A stretch of DNA of 64,000 nucleotides from Phymatolithon calcareum (taxonomy: Eukaryota; Rhodophyta; Florideophyceae; Hapalidiales): NCBI GenBank assembly GCA_977006965.1, contig OZ345379.1, positions 1,550,001 to 1,614,000 on the forward strand, in the 5' to 3' direction. The position numbers and the translations under genes are program-made. Shown piece after piece: positions 1-9,600 of this stretch. Under the pieces are notes generated by a model. That model was given only the letters and a program-made list of their open reading frames with translations. It did not search any database and had not been told where the DNA came from. Position 1 is the first letter of the stretch. Every line of letters starts with the position of its first letter.

Positions 1-584
1 TATGTGCCTCACTCAGTGGTGCCGTCGCCATTGACTTTGCACATCGGTATCGAGAGGCAGTTGACCAGCTCGTGCTCATTGACGCGCAGGCGTACCAGGG
101 CCGCCCATTAAACCCATGGGTGCGCGACTACCCTGCAATTGCGCGGTTTGGAGCTGAAGTGTTGCGTTCGGACTGGTTGCGCTGGATGGCGATCTCTGCC
201 AGTTATGAGGAAAAGTCGTTCTGGAACAAAGACGTGTTACGCATGGGCGGGTTGCATTGCAGAACTGATGGGTGGAAGGAGGCGGCAATGGATTTTATTC
301 AAGGCGAAGGGTACTGTGTAAGCGATACTGTGAAGGATGTGGATGTACCAACGCTCGTTGCATGGGGGGTGAAGGATCGTATTTTACCTGTTGAGAACGC
401 GGAGAAGTTCAAGAAGGACATTCGTGGATCGAAGCTGGCGGTGATTGAGAACGCAGGGCATAGATCTCATTCAGAAAAAGCGGGCAGGACTGCTGCGCAT
501 ATTTTGGGTTTTGTTTTTGAGGGACGGGATTGCAACCGAGGAAGGGAGAAGTCTGAACCAGTAATGCAAAAGCAGCTATTTTGA
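1..584 (+). pseudogene. Alpha/beta-hydrolase copy, 5' cut by window, probably inactive
   Basis: The open frame enters from the left edge and ends at the TGA before 585. It corresponds to the C-terminal half of the hydrolase at 3327-4424 and ends almost identically (MQKQLF versus MQKQIF). The intact copy has a nucleophile elbow G-A-S-L-G. Here it reads C-A-S-L-S, so both conserved glycines are lost although the serine remains. The acid (WGVKDR) and histidine (AGH) motifs are retained. No in-frame stop is visible, so a diverged protein is possible, but loss of both elbow glycines argues for decay after duplication. Confidence 0.7.
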
Positions 585-1104
585 AGGCGGATGCGATGGC
601 AAAATACACTGTTTTTTCTCCACTTCCCAGATGATCTCCGAGATTGAGAAGAATCATGCTCGAATAGAGTTGGCTTGATGTGTATAATGCCCCGCATAAA
701 CTGGAGCTGTTGATTTTGCAACATGACTGTGTGGATCGAAAGACGCACATCATCCATCGTGCATCTGAATAGCATGCCTTCGAGTGGCAAGTCAACTGAC
801 TGTGCTTATGTGTCGAAAGGAGACATTTGGTCAAAAAGAGGCCACAGGCAACATTTTCGAGCCAGAACGCATGTACGATTAGCTTATCGCCCTGACTATT
901 ACATCTTGATGACTCTCGTGTTGAAAAGGTTCCATGTCCAAGAACATCCCTCATCATCGCAAAACAATCAAACATAATTTTCAATTTACTCAGCTTATGC
1001 AATATCAACAAATATCATCTCACATTCCGTCCATCTTCTCATCAAACACTTTCATCATGCTTTCCATTGAATAGCTTGCGATGCATACTTGCAACATTAA
1101 AAGA

Positions 1105-1435
1105 TTACTTTCCCTTCGACGGTGCAGTGTAGGTTCCGCGACCGGACGGATTGGCGTAGTCTGTCAAAAGAATTCAAATGAGCAACGTTAGTGTGTGAAA
1201 AATTATTGTCTCTTACTTGCGAATCATGTTGCATATACATACAAGCACTGCCATTGTCATTCTTGTAGTAATAGCTTCCATTCTGGTTGGAGTAATGATA
1301 AGAGTTACCGGAAGTCGAGTTGGTTCCTCCAGGAGTGTTGTAGCGATTTCCCTGACTATTGGTTCCGCTGCGAGCACCATTACCAGATGCTCCGCTTCCT
1401 CCAGAGGTCTGACTGCGAGAACTGTTACCTGTCAT
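1105..1435 (-). CDS. Small Gly/Asn/Tyr-rich protein, two exons (left copy)
   Basis: Mirror copy of the gene at 2481-2811. Exon 1 is 1435-1243 and exon 2 is 1160-1105, with an 82-nt GT-AG intron at 1161-1242. The spliced product is 82 residues: a Ser/Gly/Asn-rich N-terminal half, then a Tyr-rich segment (NGSYYYKNDNGS) and the tail TYTAPSKGK. There is no signal peptide or membrane segment. Function is unknown, though Tyr-rich proteins of this look occur in several eukaryotes. The exon differences I compared against the other arm are synonymous, suggesting selection or recent gene conversion. The two copies are transcribed towards opposite ends of the palindrome. Confidence 0.75.
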
Positions 1436-1520
1436 GTTTGAGTTGTGAAGGTTGTTGAGTTTGTTGGTTGTTGGTGTGTGTGTGCTGGTGGAAGAAGGGA
1501 TAGGAATGATAGGACGATGC

Positions 1521-1527
1521 TTATATA
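1521..1527 (-). promoter_or_regulatory. TATA box of left Tyr-rich gene
   Basis: TATATAA on the minus strand, about 85 bp upstream of the ATG. It sits in a block shared base for base with the other arm. The leader between it and the ATG is rich in CAACAAC-type repeats. Confidence 0.6.
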
Positions 1528-1714
1528 CTGTTTCTCGGGTGAGATCGCAATGGTGCAGGAGCCGACACCAAAGTGTCCGTTTTCTGAAAAATTCGGAATA
1601 GAGAGTGTCGTCATATCTTCAAAGCGAAAAGTTTTCGAGAATTTTAAACGAACTTTTTCCCGTTCATTTAAACTTTGGATTCAATCCGTTTATGTGAGGC
1701 AGAGAGTGTGGTCA

Positions 1715-2201
1715 CACCCTTTCAAGAAGATGTTGTGGAATGTGCTTTGCAGTTTACTCTACGTTTGCGAACCTCACGAACATCGGCTAATTGTTATCTG
1801 CCGCCCCATGCATACGACCGCCACTAAGCAGGCTCAATTGATGTCAACCCTTAACGCAAATGTTACTCGTCATTGAAAATGGTGCGCAACCTGAAGCTGG
1901 AGAGGGCGGCTGTGGACTTAGCAAGATTACTGGTCTTGCTCAGTCCACAGCCGCTCTAGCACTGCAGCTTTGTCTCTGCGGACTTATCATGCCCGATCAC
2001 GCGAGTATCCCGAGAGTAATATTCCTGGGACACTTTCACTGACTCTTCACGCAAGCACCATATGGCACGAGTGCCGCAATATCGCCAGACTCATAAGCGG
2101 CACCTTAGAATAACAATAGCACTACATAAAGAAAGTCCAGGGCTCCGTCAAAAAAGGGGACAAGGACACTGCACCACAAAGGGTGTTCACATCCTGTCAC
2201 A
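1715..2201. other. Unique spacer between inverted arms
   Basis: About 490 bp with no counterpart in either arm. Apart from the hairpin at 1906-1954 I see no gene here. Confidence 0.6.
1906..1954. repeat. 21-bp hairpin near the symmetry centre
   Basis: Arms 1906-1926 and 1934-1954 pair with one mismatch around a 7-nt loop. The hairpin midpoint (1930) lies about 28 bp from the midpoint of the large inverted repeat (1958). Confidence 0.85.
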
Positions 2202-2388
2202 TGACCATACTCTCTGCCCTACATAAACGGATTGAATCCAAAGTTCAAATGAACGGGAAAAAGTTCGTTTAAAATTCTCGAAAACTTTTCGCTTTGAAGA
2301 TATGACGACACTCTCTATTCCGAATTTTTCAGAAAACGAGCACTTTGGTGTCGGCTCCTGTACCATTGCGATCTCACCCGAGAAACAG

Positions 2389-2395
2389 TATATAA
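2389..2395 (+). promoter_or_regulatory. TATA box of right Tyr-rich gene
   Basis: TATATAA about 85 bp upstream of the ATG at 2481, mirroring 1521-1527. The leader up to the ATG is A/C-rich with CAACAACCAACAAAC-type sequence, which fits a 5' UTR. Confidence 0.6.
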
Positions 2396-2480
2396 GCATC
2401 GTCCTATCATTCCTATCCCTTCTTCCACCAGCACACACACACCAACAACCAACAAACTCAACAACCTTCACAACTCAAAC

Positions 2481-2811
2481 ATGACAGGTAACAGTTCCCG
2501 CAGTCAGACCTCTGGAGGAAGCGGAGCATCTGGTAATGGTGCTCGCAGCGGAACCAATAGTCAGGGAAATCGCTACAACACTCCTGGAGGAACCAACTCG
2601 ACTTCCGGTAACTCTTATCATTACTCCAACCAGAATGGAAGCTATTACTACAAGAATGACAATGGCAGTGCTTGTATGTATATGCAACATGATTCGCAAG
2701 TAAGAGACAATAATTTTTCACACACTAACGTTGCTCATTTGAATTCTTTTGACAGACTACGCCAATCCGTCCGGTCGCGGAACCTACACTGCACCGTCGA
2801 AGGGAAAGTAA
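2481..2811 (+). CDS. Small Gly/Asn/Tyr-rich protein, two exons (right copy)
   Basis: Exon 1 is 2481-2673 and exon 2 is 2756-2811. The intron 2674-2755 starts GTATGT, has a CTAAC branch-like motif near 2724 and ends ACAG. Reading through without splicing replaces the tail with unrelated sequence. Splicing continues the Tyr-rich pattern smoothly (GSA-YYANPSGRG-TYTAPSKGK), which is the main support for the intron. The product is 82 residues, hydrophilic, with no targeting signal I can see. Role unknown. This is the only clear spliceosomal intron in the window. Confidence 0.8.
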
Positions 2812-3326
2812 TCTTTTAATGTTGCAAGTATGCATCGCAAGCTATTCAATGGAAAGCATGATGAAAGTGTTTGATGAGAAGATGGACGGAATGTGAGATG
2901 ATATTTGTTGATATTGCATAAGCTGAGTAAATTGAAAATTATGTTTGATTGTTTTGCGATGATGAGGGATGTTCTTGGACATGGAACCTTTTCAACACGA
3001 GAGTCATCAAGATGTAATAGTCAGGGCGATAAGCTAATCGTACATGCGTTCTGGCTCGAAAATGTTGCCTGTGGCCTCTTTTTGACCAAAAGTCTCCTTT
3101 CCACACATAAGCACAGTAGGTTGACTTGCCTCTCGAAGGCATGCTATTCAGATGCACGATGGATGATGTGCGTCTTTCGATCCACAGGCGTGTTACAAAA
3201 CCATCATCTCCAGCCAATGCTGGCACTATACACACCCAGCCAGCTCTTTTCGAACTCGATTTTCTTCTACCTCATCTGGGAAATGGAGAAAAACTGTTTA
3301 TATTGCCGCTGGCTTCGCATCCGCCC

Positions 3327-4424
3327 TCAAAAAATCTGCTTTTGCATTACTGGTTCAGACTTCTCCCTACCTCGGTTACAATCCCGTCCCTCAAAAACAA
3401 AATCCAAAATATGCGCAGCAGTCTTGCTGGCTTTTTCCAAATGAGGGCTATGCCCTGCATCCTCAATAATCGCCAGCTTCGATCCACGAATGTCCTTCTT
3501 GAACTTCTCCGCGTTCTCAACTGGTAAAATACGATCCTTCAGTCCCCACACGACGAGCGTTGGTACATCCACGTCTTTCACCGTACCGCTTACACAGTAC
3601 CCTTCACCTTGAATGAAGTCCACTGCCGCCTCCTTCCACCCATCAGTTTTGCAATGCAACCCGCCCATGCGTAACACATCTTCGTTCCGGAACGACTTAT
3701 CCTCATAACTGAGATAGATCGCCATCCAGCGCAACCAGTCCGAACGCAACACTTCAGCTCCAAACCGCGCAATTGCAGGGTAGTCACGAACCCATGGGTT
3801 TGATGGGCGGTCCTGGTACGCCTGCGCGTCAATGAGCACGAGATTTTCAACTGCCTCTGGATACCGCTGTGCAAAATCAATGGCGACCGCGCCGCCGAGC
3901 GAGGCACCTACGAGCGTTACCGGACGGTTGATGCAGTGGGCCCAGTACGAGTACAGATGCTCACGGCGTTCCAAAGGACCGTATCGTACGTCGAATGGCT
4001 TCTCTGTGAGACCCCAGCCGAGCATGTCGGGGACGAAGACGTGGCATTGGCTGGATAGCTTGGGGAGAAGATTGCGAAATTCGAGGCAGTTTGAATCGAA
4101 GCCATGAAGAAGCATTACTGCTGGCAAGTCTTCTTCGGGAAGGACCGGGGTAGGTTTGATGTGAGCGGTTTTGAGGGGCGCATTTCGGAGAGATGTATGT
4201 ATTTTCTCCAGCTTCAGATTGCGCAGCATGTTCAACGCATTTTCGTCCTGGATGTTGCAAGCCTCCAAAGGAATGAAGTCGGGGAGCTTCAGAATCGTAC
4301 TTCCTGTTCGTTGCTTGGTTCGTCTGTCCGCATCTGTGAGGCTGCAAGTTGCGGGCGGTGTGAAGCTCGCATTGGGAGCACGACTAAGGTGACGCCAAGG
4401 CGCACATAAGAAAGCCGCCTTCAT
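3327..4424 (-). CDS. Alpha/beta-hydrolase fold protein, intact
   Basis: 365 residues, one exon, from an ATG at 4424. The first roughly 45 residues are rich in Ala, Arg, Ser and Thr with few acidic residues, which suggests an organelle (plastid or mitochondrial) transit peptide. The fold follows: HGF oxyanion motif near 107-109, DMLGWG near 133-138, nucleophile S175 in G-A-S-L-G, acid D297 in WGLKDR, and histidine H325 in AGHSPH. Family knowledge allows esterase, epoxide hydrolase, C-C hydrolase or haloperoxidase-like activity, and the substrate cannot be told. It is divergent from the parvulin gene 343 bp away. A decayed relative lies at 1-584. Confidence 0.9.
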   Translation of the reverse strand: MKAAFLCAPWRHLSRAPNASFTPPATCSLTDADRRTKQRTGSTILKLPDFIPLEACNIQDENALNMLRNLKLEKIHTSLRNAPLKTAHIKPTPVLPEEDLPAVMLLHGFDSNCLEFRNLLPKLSSQCHVFVPDMLGWGLTEKPFDVRYGPLERREHLYSYWAHCINRPVTLVGASLGGAVAIDFAQRYPEAVENLVLIDAQAYQDRPSNPWVRDYPAIARFGAEVLRSDWLRWMAIYLSYEDKSFRNEDVLRMGGLHCKTDGWKEAAVDFIQGEGYCVSGTVKDVDVPTLVVWGLKDRILPVENAEKFKKDIRGSKLAIIEDAGHSPHLEKASKTAAHILDFVFEGRDCNRGREKSEPVMQKQIF

Positions 4425-4767
4425 CGAGAATATCGAAAATCATGCCGCGGATCTGAGAACAGGGATAAGCCCCTGACGAGAAAGCATATTCGCACAATGA
4501 CGATCTCAATTACGTCTACTTCCAGTCCATCAAACAGCTTATTGGCCTGTGCCAAGTAATTCATACTTTCAGGCAAAATATTGATATCAGAGTGCTTTTC
4601 ACGACTGATTCGTGAAGCTGAGAGGATACTATCTTTGCCCCGTTCGGACCGCAGAGAAGGGGTCAATCTCGATCGGTCAACCGAACGCATCGGCAGCAAC
4701 TAGCGCTAGTAGCCCCCAAGGCACAGCGGCATCACGCACTGAGTTGCTCAAGTTGTTCCACGCTGCC
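4425..4767. promoter_or_regulatory. Probable shared (bidirectional) promoter region
   Basis: 343 bp lies between the divergent ATGs of the hydrolase and the parvulin gene, so both promoters must be in it. I see no clear TATA box or other named site. Confidence 0.45.
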
Positions 4768-5190
4768 ATGGGGAAGAAAAACCAAGCAGGTTCGTCAGCA
4801 AAGGCCGGGAAGGATGCCGGCGGCAAAGGCGGTAAGGGAGGTAAAGGCGGAAAGGGCGGGAAGGGCGGAGCAGACGAGATGAAGACGTGCAACGAAGTGA
4901 AAGCGCGACACATTCTTTGCGAGAAACAGAGCGATATTGACAAGTGTTACGAGGCGCTAAAGGAGGCACATCCTGGAAAAATCAAACCGTCCGAGTTTGC
5001 TGAATTTGCGCGAAATTATTCCGAGTGCAGTTCCAAGAATGCTGGCGGTAATCTTGGCTGGTTCAATCGGCAGAAAATGGTTAAGGCGTTCAGCGATAAG
5101 GCGTTTAGTACGCCTATCGGACAGGTATCGGCGCCCTTCAAGTCCGCGTCTGGCTTTCATATCATTCTTGTTGAGGGCCGTCGCGCATGA
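4768..5190 (+). CDS. PIN4: Par14/PIN4-type parvulin peptidyl-prolyl isomerase
   Basis: 140 residues, one exon. I chose the ATG at 4768 because its context (GCTGCCATGG) is strong and because PIN4 proteins begin in this way with a basic Gly/Lys-rich tail. Here residues 18-33 are GGK repeats. The parvulin domain covers about 43-138: KARHILCEK with H48, then GGNLGWF, then the GFHIILVEGR end with H131. Family members catalyse cis-trans isomerisation of prolyl bonds and act in the nucleus, ribosome biogenesis or mitochondria; the basic tail binds DNA or pre-ribosomes in animals. The frame is open upstream to 4612 but without an ATG, so that part is taken as 5' UTR. Confidence 0.93.
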   Translation: MGKKNQAGSSAKAGKDAGGKGGKGGKGGKGGKGGADEMKTCNEVKARHILCEKQSDIDKCYEALKEAHPGKIKPSEFAEFARNYSECSSKNAGGNLGWFNRQKMVKAFSDKAFSTPIGQVSAPFKSASGFHIILVEGRRA

Positions 5191-6206
5191 TACCCGGGTG
5201 ACTGGCAAAGGAGCGGATGACGCTGCTGTGAAATTGTCATGCTGGGTTGTGAAATGGAGTCGTTTCAATGCAGCTGCTTGCGTCCTGTGCGGGGATATAG
5301 CGCTCGCAGCATGCAATGTGGGCAGAGCTGAGTGAGTAGTGTACTGCTGTGCTTAAATTTTCTTTTGTCATTTTGTAACATTGCAATTGATTATGGGCAT
5401 GTTCGTGTGCAACATAGATAGCCGCGAAGGACGATAACAATCGCCTTTCGCGACCTGTCTGCTCAAGTGTAAGGGCATAAAAACTGCGAGGCGCAGGCAA
5501 TGGATGTGGCGCCATGGCGTACTACGGCTGTATGCGCTTGAAGTGTTGAGCGGGATTGCGATAATATTCAGAGCATTTAATACTGCTGATAGGAACAGCG
5601 CAAGCCGCTCGGCGTTGTTGACGAGTGTATTTCTAGTCCGATCACCAGCATTTCGGTTTCCTCCCTGGCAACAGTTCCTCAAACTGGTTTCGATCACGGT
5701 GCTTCGAGCCCAGTTTCAACCATCTTTTAACGGTCCGCGATGTGTATCTATACGTAGTGCTTCAGCGGTCGTTGAAGATACAACCCTTGGCTATCCATTG
5801 ACAGCACGCTTAACCCTCCAAGCTGCGAAGCTGGCGACGCCAAGGCGTTAATGTTCAACAAAAACGAGACTCTGCTTCACCCGCTCGTCACCACTTTGCC
5901 CAACCTCCGTGCATTGAACGAGCGAATGTCCGTCTCAACTCAGATGATGACTGACAGTCAATGATTTGCAAGTATATGCCAAGGGAGCTCCGTAGTCACA
6001 GGATTAGTTCTCTGTACACTCTGGTACTTTTTGTTGCCGCACCGCATGTGCATACACATAGATAATCGCCGTGTCCATGAAGGGAACTTCTCCTGTCCAA
6101 ACTGATAATCACGAGCTCAATTAAGTCGTCGCATGGGCATTCGTACGCAGTCCGGATTGTGAATTAATGCTTTAAATATCTAACATAATCTTTGCAGTGG
6201 TATGAT
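5191..6206. other. Intergenic, no gene recognised
   Basis: About 1 kb. A 115-codon frame at 5504-5851 has no recognisable motif or start support, so I do not call it. Confidence 0.5.
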
Positions 6207-6280
6207 GGTCGCGTGGCCAAATTGGATAAGGCATCGGTCTACGGATCCGGAGATTGCAGGTTCAAGTCCTGCCGCGATCG
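6207..6280 (+). tRNA. tRNA-Arg (ACG)
   Basis: 74 nt folding as a standard cloverleaf with a 7-bp acceptor stem (GGTCGCG/CGCGATC, one G-U), a GCC/GGC D stem and a GCAGG/CCTGC T stem around TTCAAGT. The anticodon loop CTACGGA gives ACG. The anticodon stem has a U-U mismatch at the loop-closing pair (31-39), also present in the second copy. Internal A box (TGGCCAAATTGG) and B box (GGTTCAAGTCC) are evident. There is no intron. The 3' CCA is not encoded, as is usual for nuclear tRNA genes. Confidence 0.95.
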
Positions 6281-6281
6281 G

Positions 6282-6287
6282 TTTTTT
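6282..6287 (+). terminator. RNA polymerase III terminator
   Basis: A run of six T begins two bases after the tRNA discriminator base. Confidence 0.85.
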
Positions 6288-7160
6288 ATACCTTCTTCCC
6301 AATCCATCCATTTTGTTTTAGAACATTACCGGTGCTTCCAGCTTCTACGGCCTGCGCGATTATTACTCGACTCGCATTTTCTATTTGGAGGTGTGATGCT
6401 TCGATTGTAGCGATTCTCTATTATCAGCAGCCACTCCAGGATCGTTTGGGATAGAAGTTTATTCTGTCAGGATTCGGATGGGGCATGTTGACGCACAGAC
6501 GACATTCCGGCACAGCGGTCACATATATTTAACCAAATCTCATAAAATAGGAAGAGATCTCGTACGGCCAAATGATATGATCTTCGACAGGGTCTGTACT
6601 ATGCGAGCACTTCAAAAATGTTCCTAACCCTTTTGATCCTAGGTTCCTCATTCACACCTGGGCTTTTTTACTGGCCCGTACATATTAAGGCGACTTTCAG
6701 ATGGCCCTGCCTCTGTAAACTGGCCAATGGTATGCGCCCTGAGAGAGTGCGGCTCAGGAATCGATCATCGTTTTCACTCGAGTGAAATCAATGAGCGGAG
6801 GCTGAACGGTTTTGAGGATCCTCAAGACCGGCTCGGTTCCATAGCGCAAACTAAGTATCATTCAATCAATTCTGCTCCTGAGGAGTGGTTGGCCAGTGTA
6901 TTTTATGTGGATTGCGGCAATCCAATACACTCGTTGGAAAAGTGATGATACTAAATTGTTCCCTAGCGTTTCCAGGCCAGAAGGGTTAAGTTCACATTTT
7001 ATCGTGGACTGGTCTTTAAAATATAACCAAGACTTTTCGTTTGTTCGTAGAAACATGGCGCAAATCATGCGCTCGGTTTGCTCATGATCATCACAAAGGA
7101 GTAAACATTAAAGGACGATCCAAAATATCCAATTTGAGCCTTGCACGGATTGTAGTCCGT
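6288..7160. other. Intergenic, no gene recognised
   Basis: Only short open frames without recognisable motifs. Confidence 0.45.
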
Positions 7161-7349
7161 TCATGTTTCTCTCATCCATCTAACCATTGTCTCGAAGGCG
7201 TCGTCGACACCGTGAACGCACAAGTCCCTTGTAGGCGAACCGCCATGCCCTGGGCCGCGCCAGTTCATTTCGCTCAGAACCACATCCATCTTACTGGTAA
7301 TAGGGTCCTTTACCGAAAATAGACTGTGGGACCTAGCAATACTCCCCAC
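7161..7349 (-). pseudogene. Degenerate phospholipase A2-like remnant
   Basis: A short minus-strand frame contains NWRGPGHGGS, matching the calcium-loop segment (W-C-G-P-G-H) of the PLA2-like genes at 7440 and 9967, preceded by a KD-I-T block like that of the gene at 25999. The first loop cysteine is replaced by Arg and the catalytic HDLCY block is gone. It lies just downstream of the first intact gene, so it looks like a decayed older tandem copy. Confidence 0.55.
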
Positions 7350-7439
7350 AACGAGATAGTTTTAAACATTTGAGTAGTAGCAACTTGCCTACATGCATCA
7401 CATCCTTCAGCATACATAGATATCCAGTTTGAGTCCCGA

Positions 7440-7904
7440 TCAACACTTATACGATTTAACGCGTGATTTGAATATTCCCTTAACCCAATCCATTTTGCAT
7501 TTGAAACACGGTACCTTCTTACATACCTTCTTGCCAAGAACAGTCACACACTTTTCACATAAGGAAGGCTTCTTTACAGGTCCAGAGCACCTGCTAATTT
7601 TGAAGTACGCAAAGATAGCGACTGCAATAACCTTCTTGTTTCCGGAAAGTGCGTTCACCAGATCGCTATCACACTTACAGTTAAAATAGCCGTACTTGCC
7701 ATAGCAAAGGTCGTGTGCCTTACACGCACAGTCAATGTTGTCAATGCACGGGTCATTTGCAGAACCGCCATGCCCGGGACCGCACCATTTGCCGTAGACT
7801 GGAATACCGTCCCTCGCAGTGGGGGAGATATATTTGTCTGTAGAAATGCTTGTGACAATGGCGCAGAGCAGCGATGTGGTGAGGATGAATGCGAGAGACA
7901 CCAT
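7440..7904 (-). CDS. Secreted phospholipase A2-like protein 1
   Basis: 154 residues, one exon, from the ATG at 7904. Residues 1-20 form a signal peptide. The mature part has the secreted-PLA2 signature: calcium loop YGKWCGPGHGG (38-47), catalytic pair H64-D65 in CKAHDLCYG, and an Asp after C-K-C (D79) fitting the second catalytic Asp. Cysteines are abundant and likely form disulfides. The C-terminal third is Lys/Cys-rich. Enzymes of this family hydrolyse the sn-2 ester of phospholipids with Ca2+. An extracellular or vacuolar site is inferred. Two close relatives lie at 9967 and 25999. Activity is not proven by sequence. Confidence 0.88.
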   Translation of the reverse strand: MVSLAFILTTSLLCAIVTSISTDKYISPTARDGIPVYGKWCGPGHGGSANDPCIDNIDCACKAHDLCYGKYGYFNCKCDSDLVNALSGNKKVIAVAIFAYFKISRCSGPVKKPSLCEKCVTVLGKKVCKKVPCFKCKMDWVKGIFKSRVKSYKC

Positions 7905-7925
7905 GGATTTGTCGTGAATGGATGG

Positions 7926-7950
7926 GCGATTGGCAGGGGATATACTCTAG
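7926..7950 (-). promoter_or_regulatory. Promoter block of PLA2-like gene 1
   Basis: The minus strand has CTAGAGTATATC followed by a GCCAATCGC block just upstream of the ATG. The same order and spacing occur in front of the gene at 9967, so the block is conserved between the duplicates. GTATATC is the likely TATA element. Confidence 0.5.
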
Positions 7951-8524
7951 ATTGAGTTATTAGCACTGCCGTCAGTATCCGGGCACTGAACGAAGGTCTA
8001 GCGTTCTTCTTGCGACGACGACGACAGATGTTTGAGGTGCAGGCGACTTGTTTTGTAAGAAACTCTGTAGATCCCGATGTAGTGCCTTTGACCTGAAATT
8101 CTCTCTCACAGAAAACCTAGTGGTCAGGATGTTATGCTTGCTGCATGGATGGTCCAATCTAATGATACGTAATGGAGGTTGCTCGGCAAGGAGAGTGCGT
8201 TTCTCATATTCGCCAAAAGAGATCGTTTTTTATTTTAATATCTTGACGCGCTATTGTTTGCAGGTAAACGTTTATAGTGGAGACTTCCTCGAGAAGGACT
8301 TCTCTACCTCAATCAATCCGATTCGCACTGTCCGCGTGGCTTCTTTCAAGGTGTCCGAAGTGCCAGTGCTGGATACACTACGTTTGAAAAGTTTCAAATG
8401 TAGTGTAACAGTTCTGTCCCTAAGTCACGCCAGTACACTTGCCTCGTTAACAGTCGTTCGCCCATGTTGACCACCAACGCTTCATGCTCGAGGCTGGCAG
8501 TCGCTATTGGTTGGGTACACCCGA

Positions 8525-8703
8525 TGGGAATATGTAGTGTTTTATTTTAAAAGCTCCCAAAATCTCAAGTTGAGCAACAGGGTAGCTTCTCGCTGTCTTC
8601 CGTGCCGACCACGCCCTACTCTCGTAACATCTCCTTAATTCAAATTTCTCTTAAGGTAAGGGCCAGAGTGCGCATTCATATTCAGTCTCTTGGTCCATTT
8701 CCG
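8525..8703 (-). mobile_element. LINE-A 3' end fragment
   Basis: On the minus strand this ends GGGAGCTTTTAAAATAAA and carries the decayed YEC...R-C-Y coding tail typical of LINE-A (compare 28046-28425). It is 5' truncated and absent from the second tandem unit, so it inserted after the duplication or was lost there. Confidence 0.65.
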
Positions 8704-9344
8704 TGAAACGCAGTGCTCGGTGTGCTCGATGTCAGTACCGAGCGAGACAAGGGAGATCTATTTTATTTAAAAATAGGACAACGGCGGCAAATTGCTTTTT
8801 ACTTTAGATAGTAGTCAAGTGAGTTCAGGCAATGCTAAATTGGCTGCTTGACGGCCGTGCAGCCTGCGACTTGCGTTCGCTGCTTTTTTCAGTTGGTTAC
8901 AACTATTGTGCAATTGGAGCTCAATTATCAGACTGGCAATTTGTTCTGAGGGTAGAAGGATCACCAGACTTGGACAAGCAAAAGCCTTTCAAACTTTCCC
9001 CGCCGCATATGACAGGCGGTAGGTTTCGACGGTCTACGCACTGGAAGGTAGCACCTGTAGAAGCCTTGTTTGTATATTCGTAAAACTTCAATTATAAAAA
9101 CAAGCAAAAGCGCATTGCACGATATGAGATACAAGATATTTTTCTGTCTCTAATTGAATGAATCTCTCCCTATCCACTCGTCCACTGCTGCATGTCGGCA
9201 GACTGAGGTATCTGATTGGCATGGTGCTCAGAGCCATATCAAAGGCATGAGAACGACCCGCAGAAGGAGCAAGCGCACTGCCTTTCACTCAATGCATCAC
9301 GCATTACACTACAATCTGCGCGTGAAGCAACGGATTAGTTTTTT

Positions 9345-9600
9345 ATTCAAAAGCCCTCAGTAACACTCTTAAAGCTTTTCGGGAGCAGCTTTTCGGGAGC
9401 AGCTTTTCGATACTTGTTCATTCTAGTACATCGCCTGGTCCCTCGTACGGGGATTCGTCGTTTTCCATATTATCAATTGTGGTGTCGCTATAGAGTAGTA
9501 GGGATTCTAGTACCTTTCCGCTGTTAACATTTCTCCAGAGTCCAGTTCATCATTTGCTAGGTTCTTGCGTACGGTCTCCAGGTGATGTTCGGCTGCCGCC
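9345..9600 (-). mobile_element. LINE-B 3' end fragment
   Basis: The minus strand ends GTTACTGAGGGCTTTTGAATAAAAAAC. It matches the insertion at 53543-53925 through the blocks GGAAAACGACGA and GTACGAGGGACCAGGCGATGT. An internal 15-bp direct repeat (TTTTCGGGAGCAGC) is seen near 9378-9407. The 5' boundary is approximate. Confidence 0.65.

Larger units (their letters stand above)
1..1714. repeat. Left arm of large inverted duplication
   Basis: Read on the minus strand, this stretch matches 2202-3915 over its whole visible length and runs off the left edge of the window. Paired positions add to about 3916 around the small gene, so that part has no indels. Similarity is highest in the small gene and its promoter and lower in the hydrolase part and at 600-720, where indels occur. 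The arm contains a decayed hydrolase copy and one small Tyr-rich gene. Between them, 585-1100 holds only noncoding sequence shared with the other arm. Confidence 0.95.
2202..3915. repeat. Right arm of large inverted duplication
   Basis: Reverse complement of 1-1714. The homology is limited only by the window edge and presumably continues through the hydrolase gene to about 4424. It carries the second Tyr-rich gene and the 3' half of the intact hydrolase. The gap between these genes (2812-3326) holds no convincing gene. Confidence 0.95.
7330..9340. repeat. Tandem duplication, first unit
   Basis: Matches 9848-11640 in the same orientation over a series of blocks: the PLA2 3' flank (7330-7440 vs 9850-9965), the gene, the region around 8040-8340 (shared CAGGTAAACGTTTAT), and 9090-9300 (shared GCATGAGAACRA). 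Separate retroelement tails have been inserted in each unit. Confidence 0.75.

Noticed and set aside
409-1011. 200-codon minus frame, with a shorter partner at 2905-3444
   Set aside because: The frame is broken by indels between the two arms, has no motif and overlaps the hydrolase antisense. It is a by-product of the duplicated DNA.
1445-1876. 143-codon plus frame antisense to the Tyr-rich gene promoter
   Set aside because: It is shared with 2187-2471 only because of the inverted repeat. It covers the TATA box and leader of the real gene and changes frame content at the arm end.
8048-8470. Plus frame with a partial partner at 10661-11395 (QVNVY block)
   Set aside because: Similarity follows from the tandem duplication. 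The two frames diverge after a short block and have no shared start or domain.
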